From Bacteroidota bacterium (GTDB lineage: Bacteria; Bacteroidota; Bacteroidia; Flavobacteriales; Flavobacteriaceae): a stretch of 36,505 bases of DNA. This document shows, piece by piece, positions 1 to 5,690 of the stretch. The translations under genes were made by a program, and so were the position numbers. Positions within the stretch are counted from its first letter, which is position 1. Each line of letters starts with the position of its first letter. The notes below the pieces were generated by a model that was given only the letters and a program-made list of their open reading frames with translations, ran no database searches and was not told the origin of the DNA. Location: the NCBI GenBank assembly GCA_021793375.1, contig JAJYSY010000020.1, forward strand, positions 1 through 36,505. The letters run 5' to 3'.

Positions 1-468
1 TTCCAAAACCACTACCGGAATCCCATTGATGTAGATAATTCCATCCGGGATACGCTTTTCTGTGCCGACAATCTCTAACTGATTGACAAATTTATAGGTG
101 TTGTTTTTGCGGTTGGTATAATCAATGAGGTAAATCCAAATATCTTTCTGTTTTGGGTCTCCTGCCTGTGCATCGGCAGACAGGTCGCGTTTGAAAGAAA
201 AACCATCCGACAACCAACGCATAAAAGTTTTGTTGGTTTCATACAAATCAGAAGCTGGCAGCGTTTTTAGGCGAAGAATGATACTTTTGGCCTCTGAAAG
301 GGTTAAGCCTTCATTCTTGTATTTATTCAGTAAGAACTGCTCCAAATCTTCTTCAATCAAGACTTCATCTTCCTTCCGCTCAATCGTCTTACCTAAAACG
401 TGTGGATAGCCTTGTTCTGCCAAGAGCTGAACAAAGGTTTCTTCTAATTTATACTCGGTGAATTTCAT
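1..468 (-). CDS. hsdR: Type I restriction enzyme R subunit, N-terminal part (cut by window edge)
   Basis: The reverse strand from an ATG at 468 is open to the window edge (156 codons). It begins MKFTEYKLEETFVQLL and reaches PDGIIYINGIPVVVLE, the conserved nuclease-domain entry of HsdR (PD-(D/E)xK family; the following ExK lies outside the window). HsdR is the ATP-dependent translocase and nuclease that cuts DNA left unmodified by HsdM/HsdS. Its ATG overlaps the TGA stop of the AbiEii toxin gene (ATGA), so translation is probably coupled to the toxin-antitoxin operon rather than to hsdM-hsdS, whose hsdS lies 8.6 kb upstream. The assignment is secure from the N-terminus and the partner genes. 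Whether the rest of the gene is intact cannot be seen. Confidence 0.88.
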   Translation of the reverse strand, partial: MKFTEYKLEETFVQLLAEQGYPHVLGKTIERKEDEVLIEEDLEQFLLNKYKNEGLTLSEAKSIILRLKTLPASDLYETNKTFMRWLSDGFSFKRDLSADAQAGDPKQKDIWIYLIDYTNRKNNTYKFVNQLEIVGTEKRIPDGIIYINGIPVVVLE

Positions 469-1409
469 AGAATACGCTTTAATAAATTAGTAAACACTTC
501 TGCAACTTCTTCTTCCTTGGGAATTGGTCTATAAGCTAAAGCAGAAAGCTCACTCTGATATTTTTGTTTTAGTTGTTTCCAAACTGTAGAAAAATCCTTT
601 ACAAGAATCGATTCTTGCAAAGTATAATCTGCCCAACCTTTAGGCTCATCAAACATCTTTCTATCGTGATTTAATATTTCCTCAAACTTTGATTTAAAAC
701 TTTCTAAATTAAGAAACTGCTCTGTTTCTTTATCTGTTACTAAATAATACAAATCATAGAAGTGTCTTATTTTTTCAGAAATTGCTTGTATTTCATTTTC
801 ACCGAAAGAAACTCGAATGAGAGATACCATTTTCTCCATTAATGTTTGCTCCTTGTTCAAAACATTCAGCTTAAAAGGGACTAAATTATATTCAATTGCG
901 TATTTCTCATTTTCAGTCTGAGTTAGAAAATCATAAACCATTGGTTGAATCGTTAACTTCTGATATGGAAATGGATTGACAAATGAATTTATTTCAACTA
1001 TAATTTTATTGTTTGAGGTCTTTTTTTGAAGAGAAGGGTATTCAAAAATTGATTTTCTGAATCGTGATCCTTTACTGGTTACATTTTCAGTAATAATTTC
1101 TTTTAAACCTGCTGTAATTTCTTTTTCAATTGTACGTATTATCTTTTTCAGCTGGTTTCCACTATCAATTTCTTCATTAATTATAGCGATATCCACATCT
1201 TCTGAAAACCTTTCAATCAAATCAAAGCCTTTGGACAAAGAAGTCCCTCCTTTAAAAACAATTTTATCGGTATAATTACTTTTAAATAAACGAAACAGCA
1301 ATAGACTTATCCAATAGTCTTTTTCAACAAATTCTAACTTAATATGTAAGTGATCAGCAGTAGCTCTTAAAGTTTCGTGGAATAATTCTGGGTATTGGTG
1401 TAGTCTCAT
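465..1409 (-). CDS. abiEii: AbiEii-type nucleotidyltransferase toxin (type IV toxin-antitoxin)
   Basis: A 314-residue protein of the AbiEii/AbiGII family, nucleotidyltransferase toxins of abortive-infection systems that arrest growth and are countered by an AbiEi antitoxin. Counting from the chosen start, it has EKDYW at 29-33, the family motif KGGTSLSK at 53-60 and the metal-binding acidic motif SEDVD at 69-73. I chose the ATG at 1409 because it overlaps the antitoxin stop codon as ATGA and gives the usual MRLH start. An in-frame ATG at 1421 would add four residues and overlap the antitoxin by 16 bp. The stop codon overlaps the hsdR start, also as ATGA. Family assignment is strong. The actual target (tRNA or other) is not deducible. 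Confidence 0.88.
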   Translation of the reverse strand: MRLHQYPELFHETLRATADHLHIKLEFVEKDYWISLLLFRLFKSNYTDKIVFKGGTSLSKGFDLIERFSEDVDIAIINEEIDSGNQLKKIIRTIEKEITAGLKEIITENVTSKGSRFRKSIFEYPSLQKKTSNNKIIVEINSFVNPFPYQKLTIQPMVYDFLTQTENEKYAIEYNLVPFKLNVLNKEQTLMEKMVSLIRVSFGENEIQAISEKIRHFYDLYYLVTDKETEQFLNLESFKSKFEEILNHDRKMFDEPKGWADYTLQESILVKDFSTVWKQLKQKYQSELSALAYRPIPKEEEVAEVFTNLLKRIL

Positions 1410-2131
1410 TTTATATTCCATTTTTTAGTTGTTGACAACACTTTTTCTGCTTCCGTCAACTGATAGGTGGTAATAGGGTTTAGGGTTTCAAAGAGCGTTT
1501 CAGTTTCCCTTTCATAGCCCAATTCATCTAACAAAGCTCCTAATAAGGCTCTTGTTGAAGGCGGGTATTTTTTTGCTAAACGCATTAAGACTTCTCTTTC
1601 GTTTTGTTTGAAAGCTTTAAGAATAGCCAAGAAACGCTTACACAAAAACGCTATACCGGCATCCGGAATTTTTTTGATATAACGTAACGCATCCAACAAT
1701 TGCAAATAAGGAACATTCTCTTTGGTTATAGTATTCTTCTGCTTTACAAAGGAAATAATATACCTTCCTCTCTTCAATTTTGGACGAATTTGATTTCGTC
1801 CTATCTGAATTACATTGCTAACCTGAGTGGTCAATGCCATTTTGTTATAAATACTATAGCCGGTAAGATAACCAATAATCTTTCCGTCTTCTTCAAGCAA
1901 ATCTTTGACCACCTGCTCTTCTGAAGGTTGTAATTCTCCAAAAACTGTTTGTTTAGGCTTGTAAAACTTTCCCTTAGACAGCTTGGCGATTTCTCCGGCA
2001 TCTGCCATTCGGTTTAAAGCTTTAATAATTGCTTGTGCTTTATGCACCTTTGTTACAAAATCCAAATAAGTGAAAACGTATCCTTTTGGAAACCTATCGA
2101 TAGTAAACGCTATGTAATCAGTTGTTTTCAT
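1406..2131 (-). CDS. abiEi: AbiEi-type antitoxin / transcriptional repressor (DUF6088-like)
   Basis: A 241-residue protein upstream of and overlapping the AbiEii toxin gene. The first 60 residues form a winged-helix domain ending in AKLSKGKFYKP, the pattern of AbiEi/DUF6088 antitoxins, in which this domain binds operator DNA. The C-terminal part carries the antitoxin activity in characterised AbiEi proteins. Two strong inverted repeats and a TATATTTG box lie directly upstream, consistent with negative autoregulation of the operon. Order, overlap and size match known AbiE modules. There is no frameshift or truncation. It is predicted to control toxin expression and, through the overlapping reading frames, also hsdR. 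Confidence 0.85.
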   Translation of the reverse strand: MKTTDYIAFTIDRFPKGYVFTYLDFVTKVHKAQAIIKALNRMADAGEIAKLSKGKFYKPKQTVFGELQPSEEQVVKDLLEEDGKIIGYLTGYSIYNKMALTTQVSNVIQIGRNQIRPKLKRGRYIISFVKQKNTITKENVPYLQLLDALRYIKKIPDAGIAFLCKRFLAILKAFKQNEREVLMRLAKKYPPSTRALLGALLDELGYERETETLFETLNPITTYQLTEAEKVLSTTKKWNIK

Positions 2132-2145
2132 TTGTTATTAGAATA

Positions 2146-2153
2146 CAAATATA
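2146..2153 (-). promoter_or_regulatory. Bacteroidota -7 promoter box of the abiE operon
   Basis: The reverse strand reads TATATTTG, an exact match to the Bacteroidota sigma-A -7 element TAnnTTTG. It lies 14 bp before the AbiEi ATG and just downstream of the inverted repeats at 2161-2190. No clear -33 TTG was located at the usual spacing. Confidence 0.6.
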
Positions 2154-2160
2154 ACTTATT

Positions 2161-2190
2161 TGTCCAGTTTATTATGTAAAAAACTGGACA
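2161..2190. promoter_or_regulatory. Proximal operator of the abiE operon (inverted repeat)
   Basis: Perfect inverted repeat with 10-bp arms, tgtccagttt (2161-2170) and aaactggaca (2181-2190), separated by 10 bp. It lies immediately upstream of the -7 box. Its half-site TGTCCAGT resembles TGTCAAGT in the distal repeat, which suggests two sites for one repressor, most simply AbiEi. Confidence 0.6.
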
Positions 2191-2199
2191 TTTGTTGTT

Positions 2200-2241
2200 T
2201 ATAAATGTCAAGTAAATAAAACAGAGTACTTGACATTTATA
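2200..2241. promoter_or_regulatory. Distal operator of the abiE operon (15-bp inverted repeat)
   Basis: Perfect inverted repeat with arms tataaatgtcaagta (2200-2214) and tacttgacatttata (2227-2241) and a 12-bp centre. Paired with the 2161-2190 repeat it forms the double-operator layout expected for AbiEi-type autoregulation. It could also form an RNA hairpin, but no T-run follows, so a terminator is less likely. Confidence 0.55.
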
Positions 2242-2253
2242 GAAATTACATCC

Positions 2254-2273
2254 AATTTATATTCGGTGAATTT
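2254..2273 (-). repeat. hsdR-start scar, copy 2
   Basis: The forward strand reads aatttatattcggtgaattt, which matches the hsdR start region (446-465) at 19 of 20 positions. On the reverse strand it would encode KFTEYKL, as hsdR does, and it follows directly on the stop of the gene ending at 2272. A reading frame from an ATG at 2279 runs about 23 codons and stops. I read it as a fossil hsdR 5' end left when the abiE cassette was placed in front of the live hsdR. Confidence 0.6.
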
Positions 2274-2997
2274 ACTCATTGTAGGTAGCGAGATATAAAA
2301 AGGCTCTGCCTTTATTTGTTGTAAAATACTTTTGAAACCTACTTGTAGGTCTATCTTTTATCGTTCTTGTTACTAAACCTTTATCCAGCAAAGGTTCCAC
2401 ATTATTCCTAAAATTTTTAGTCTGATTGGATATTCCTAAACAGTCTTCAAGGATTTCTCTTCTGTTTTTCGGAGAAAGACAATAATCAAGTATCTTTATT
2501 TCGTTTTCTTCCAACTCCTTGGCTTGTTCATAATATTTTTCGAATGTCTTAGAAGAAATTCGTTTTTCTTTAAGTAGAAAGCCTTCTTCCAATATTTTTC
2601 GTGCCTTATCGGAGGCTAATATTTTTTCTATCATTGTGGAGTAAGGCGTAGCTTCTTGGTTACTTTCTTGGTTACCATCTTGGTTACTGTCTTGATTACC
2701 ATCTTGGTTACTGTCCCGGCTTTCAACTATATTTTTAGGAAACACCACTCTTAAAAAATTCTCAGAAAAATGGAAACTGTCTTTATCATAACTTTCTAAA
2801 ATCCTGGGAATTCCCGAACCTAATTGCTCTACCAAATCCAAATCTTTAAAGATTCGCATCAATTCTTTATTTCTAAGAATGGAAAAACCTTCAAAGAATT
2901 CTTCCTCGGATAAGCCTTGAGGCAAGCTACCATTAGAGATAAATTTAGAGGCGACTTTTTGTTCGTATTCAATATGTTGGTTTTCAACAAACTTCAT
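2272..2997 (-). pseudogene. AlbA_2-type ATP-binding regulator, internally deleted
   Basis: A 241-residue open frame. The first residues, MKFVENQHIEYE, look like the start of the AlbA_2 (AAA_4, divergent) ATP-binding domain. From about residue 20 the sequence matches the far C-terminal part of such proteins: SLPQGLSEEEFFEGFSILRN, then LGSGIPRILESY, then a winged-helix-like region. The roughly 200 residues expected between them are missing, so the frame is probably an in-frame deletion derivative with no ATP-binding domain. Residues 97-115 are a low-complexity run of NQD/NQE units encoded by a near-perfect 12-bp repeat. It starts 3 bp after the ATPase stop, so the two genes form an operon. It may still express a DNA-binding remnant. 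Confidence 0.55.
2652..2713 (-). repeat. In-gene 12-bp tandem repeat coding for NQ(D/E)(S/G)
   Basis: About five head-to-tail copies of a 12-bp unit (forward strand ttggttactgtc / ttggttaccatc), alternating in a 24-bp pattern. They encode the NQD-rich linker of the AlbA_2-type remnant. Because 12 is a multiple of three, copy-number change would preserve the frame. Confidence 0.6.
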
Positions 2998-3000
2998 AGG

Positions 3001-4446
3001 CTAAACAATATTTTGATCGTTCTTCATTCGAATTGTTTTTTCACCAATATTATAGGCATAAACCGAAGCCGGTAAATAGGTGAATTTTAAATCATCTATC
3101 TCTTTCACTCCTGCTTCATTTATCGAAGTAACTAAGGCCGAATGAAAATCATTGCTTTTACAAAACTTTATCAGACTTTTTAAATCTTGCGGTTTCTTAA
3201 AATATCTATCGCTATATTTTACCTCTACCGCCCATAAAGGTTTAAATTTTTTATCATCAAGTAATACCAAATCAACTTCTCCATCTCCCCATCGTGCATA
3301 GGTTAAATCTAAATTTTCACGGTGCATCCACTGCGATAAAATAGCCGTTTCTACCATATTTCCCATTTCATTATCGGTTTCCTGAATAGGAGAAAACAAG
3401 GCTGTTCGTAAAGACGGATTGGTCAAATAAACTTTAAAATTTGTAATTCGTTTAAAGCGTTTTGCATTTATATCCACTTTATGCAATACTTTTATAAGGA
3501 AAGCTGCTTCCAAATATTCCAAGTATTTTTTTAGCGTCGCCGTGCCAATTCCACTTTCCTTAGCCATCTGTGTATAAGAAAACTCGTTGCCTGAATTATA
3601 AGCGATATAGGTAAAAAACCGATTCAATTCTTGTACATCTTTAATTCCATATAAACTGGGCAAATCGCGCAACAAAACTTTATCTACAATATCACTCTTT
3701 ACGTAACGCCCCATATCCGATTGAATCGTCTCCGATAAAACAACTTCAGGGTACCCCCCATAATTCAAATAATTGACAAATTCTTTATTCAGAATTTTCA
3801 AATCACGGGCAAGGTATTGTGGAACTTTTACGTCATTATAAATGATGTTGTCCTCATATATTAAATTATTTAATTTCTTAAGGTGAATATATTCCTGAAA
3901 AGTGAGAGGTGGCAACATAAAATCGGTAAAACGACCGGCTCCGCTTTCTGAACTATACCAATTTAGAGCAGCAGCTGCTGAACCTGAAACTATAAACTTA
4001 ATCTCGGGAAAAGAATCGACCAAGACCTTTAAATGACGTTCCCAATCTTTTAGATATTGTATTTCATCAAAAAACACATAAGCCCCTGCCAGACTCTCTT
4101 TTTTCAAGGCTTCTTTGGCTAACTGAAGAATATCTTCCAATCCCAAATTAATATAGATAGGATTATCAATTCCTACAAAAATAAGGTTTTGCGGGGTTTC
4201 TCCTTCTTTGAGTAATTGATCTATGGTGTGAAACATCATCACTGTTTTCCCAACTCGTCTGGGCCCCATCAACACCACAGCCCGGCGCACATCTCTTTCT
4301 TGTACGTACGGGTAAAACAAATCAAAATAAAGTCGTCGATTCATCTTTTGATAAACTGAATCAATCTCTCCCGAAACCCACCAAGGGTTTTCATATTGAA
4401 GCCGATTGATAATTTTATCTCTTGGAATAGGACTTGTTATTGCCAT
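3001..4446 (-). CDS. AAA ATPase with C-terminal DUF4143 domain
   Basis: A 481-residue P-loop ATPase of the AAA_14 plus DUF4143 type. Walker A is GPRRVGKT at about 61-68 and Walker B is YVFFDEIQYL. A winged-helix-like middle is followed by DUF4143, ending near WAVEVKYS, an ExK-type nuclease-like motif. Such genes are common in accessory regions of Bacteroidota, and their function is mostly unproven. I chose the ATG at 4446. A longer frame could begin only at a TTG at 4467, but that TTG lies inside a promoter box (TATATTTG, 4465-4472). The stop is 3 bp from the truncated AlbA_2-type gene. A role in phage defence is inferred from location only. Confidence 0.75.
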   Translation of the reverse strand: MAITSPIPRDKIINRLQYENPWWVSGEIDSVYQKMNRRLYFDLFYPYVQERDVRRAVVLMGPRRVGKTVMMFHTIDQLLKEGETPQNLIFVGIDNPIYINLGLEDILQLAKEALKKESLAGAYVFFDEIQYLKDWERHLKVLVDSFPEIKFIVSGSAAAALNWYSSESGAGRFTDFMLPPLTFQEYIHLKKLNNLIYEDNIIYNDVKVPQYLARDLKILNKEFVNYLNYGGYPEVVLSETIQSDMGRYVKSDIVDKVLLRDLPSLYGIKDVQELNRFFTYIAYNSGNEFSYTQMAKESGIGTATLKKYLEYLEAAFLIKVLHKVDINAKRFKRITNFKVYLTNPSLRTALFSPIQETDNEMGNMVETAILSQWMHRENLDLTYARWGDGEVDLVLLDDKKFKPLWAVEVKYSDRYFKKPQDLKSLIKFCKSNDFHSALVTSINEAGVKEIDDLKFTYLPASVYAYNIGEKTIRMKNDQNIV

Positions 4447-4451
4447 TTCAA

Positions 4452-4524
4452 TTCTTATTTCATTCAAATATACAAAAATAAGAACATTGTAGCATGCTTA
4501 TTTTGTAGTTTATTTGAAAATAAG
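4452..4524. promoter_or_regulatory. Alternating inverted half-sites around the ATPase promoter
   Basis: Four copies of one short motif alternate in orientation: ttcttattt (4452-4460), aaataagaa (4476-4484), cttatttt (4497-4504) and aaaataag (4517-4524). They flank and overlap the -7 box, an arrangement typical of operators that bind a dimeric repressor, perhaps the product of the downstream regulator gene before it was truncated. The region is AT-rich, so chance similarity is possible. Confidence 0.35.
4465..4472 (-). promoter_or_regulatory. -7 promoter box of the DUF4143 ATPase gene
   Basis: The reverse strand reads TATATTTG, an exact TAnnTTTG match, 18 bp before the chosen ATG. It rules out the longer TTG start of the gene, which would lie inside the box. 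Confidence 0.55.
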
Positions 4525-4558
4525 AGGTTAATACAAATATTACATCTGTTATTTTGTG

Positions 4559-4583
4559 AATTTATATTAGGTGAATTTTATAG
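4559..4583 (-). repeat. hsdR-start scar, copy 3
   Basis: The forward-strand core aatttatattaggtgaattt (4559-4578) matches the hsdR start at 18 of 20 positions and scar copy 2 at 19 of 20. The match extends to 4583 with tatag against catag, so the former start codon ATG now reads ATA. It follows the remnant antitoxin gene exactly as the live hsdR follows the intact toxin gene. Confidence 0.55.
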
Positions 4584-4709
4584 GCTTCTTCTATCACAGA
4601 TTAAATAAATACCGTGCGCTATGCGCCGTAAAATACCTTTTTGTTCTAAGCGAGATAAAACTTGTCGAATATTTTCAGGTGTACTGTAACTATCTAAATA
4701 CTCATACAT
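4578..4709 (-). pseudogene. Remnant of an AbiEi/DUF6088-like antitoxin gene (winged-helix fragment)
   Basis: A 43-codon frame starting MYEYLDSYSTPENIRQVLSR and continuing through GILRRIAHGIYLI before stopping. This is the DNA-binding wing of AbiEi/DUF6088-type antitoxins (SP-x-x-IRQ-x-LSRL-x-x-KG-x-L-x-R-I-x-x-G-x-Y). The rest of the antitoxin and any toxin are missing. It sits between the end of the CRISPR array and an hsdR-start scar. It is not the same sequence as the intact AbiEi at 1406-2131, so it probably came from a different toxin-antitoxin module that once occupied this slot. A frame extending upstream through two CRISPR repeats is spurious. Confidence 0.5.
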
Positions 4710-4757
4710 AATAATCTTATTAAAAATAAATATAACAAGTGAGAAAAAATAAAAAAT

Positions 4758-5584
4758 GTTGTGTTCACCTTTCAAAACTAAGGCAGATACAACATAAGGA
4801 AATTTAATCTTAAACCGCCACCGGTTGTGTTCACCTTTCAAAACTAAGGCAGATACAACAACAAGCAACTAAATTAAGATTAGAGGGGTGTTGTGTTCAC
4901 CTTTCAAAACTAAGGCAGATACAACAAATAATAAATTAGATAGAATTGAATTGTTGTTGTGTTCACCTTTCAAAACTAAGGCAGATACAACAATGGAAGA
5001 AAACTTAGCAGGATTATGATTGTTGTGTTCACCTTTCAAAACTAAGGCAGATACAACAATGGATGATGCTCAAAGGAAGCAGATGGAGTTGTGTTCACCT
5101 TTCAAAACTAAGGCAGATACAACGAAAGGATAGAAATCTACTTGAGAAAAACTGTTGTGTTCATCTTTCAAAACTAAGGCAGATACAACATGGCAGAATT
5201 TGAACAAGAGCACGAACAGGTTGTGTTCACCTTTCAAAACTAAGGCAGATACAACCGGCACAGGATTAGCATTTGAAATACCGGAGTTGTGTTCACCTTT
5301 CAAAACTAAGGCAGATACAACCATTTCTAAATTATTTGGAATACAATCACATTGTGTTCACCTTTCAAAACTAAGGCAGATACAACTATGATTTACATAT
5401 ATATGAACCGTCTCCTGTTGTGTTCACCTTTCAAAACTAAGGCAGATACAACCAAGAAGTTTTAAATGCACCTAACTATGATGTTGTGTTCACCTTTCAA
5501 AACTAAGGCAGATACAACGAAGTCGGGTTAACTGCCACAATCGATGGCGTTGTGTTCACCTTTCAAAACTAAGGCAGATACAAC
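4758..5584 (-). CRISPR. Type VI-B CRISPR array, 13 repeats and 12 spacers
   Basis: Thirteen 36-bp repeats start at 4758, 4824, 4890, 4956, 5022, 5088, 5154, 5220, 5286, 5351, 5417, 5483 and 5549. Spacers are 30 bp (29 before the repeat at 5351), so the period is 66 bp, the length of a mature Cas13b crRNA. On the reverse strand the repeat begins GTTGTATCTGCC and ends GGTGAACACAAC, with complementary GTTGT/ACAAC ends and an inner CCTT/AAGG pairing. This resembles known Cas13b repeats and gives the same transcription direction as cas13b. Eleven repeats are identical. The one at 5154 has a C-to-T change in its forward-strand TTCACC, and the one at 5351 has A in place of its first G. No spacer was seen to match the rest of the window by eye. 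Confidence 0.97.
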
Positions 5585-5690
5585 ATAGAAACTGTAAAGT
5601 ATTGTTCTATAAAGATTAATATTAATTTGTCTTTACAAAAAGACAACAATACTATCAATTTAAATTGTCAAAGAACTTAATTTGTCTATT
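5585..5690 (-). promoter_or_regulatory. Presumed CRISPR leader between cas13b and the array
   Basis: About 106 bp of very AT-rich sequence between the cas13b stop and the first repeat on the transcription-proximal side. It contains a perfect 8-bp stem with a four-base loop (ttgtcttt 5627-5634, aaagacaa 5639-5646) and a 12-bp palindrome attaatattaat (5615-5626). No T-run follows the stem on the reverse strand, so it does not look like a strong terminator. It may be a leader element, a processing site or a weak attenuator. No convincing TAnnTTTG box was found. Confidence 0.5.

Noticed and set aside
191-409. Forward-strand open frame of about 72 codons
   Set aside because: It is antisense to the clear HsdR N-terminus and has no family features.
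2272-4446. DUF4143 ATPase and its neighbour as a Cas13b accessory pair (csx27/csx28 analogue)
   Set aside because: The proteins share no visible similarity with Csx27/Csx28, have their own promoter, and are separated from the array by an hsdR-start scar. Association by location only.
3001-4467. Longer start for the DUF4143 ATPase at 4467
   Set aside because: The codon is TTG and lies within the TATATTTG promoter box. The ATG at 4446 fits better.
4758-5584. Open reading frames across the array on both strands, with repeated protein words such as VVSALVLKGEHN
   Set aside because: They are translations of the identical CRISPR repeats and spacers, not genes.
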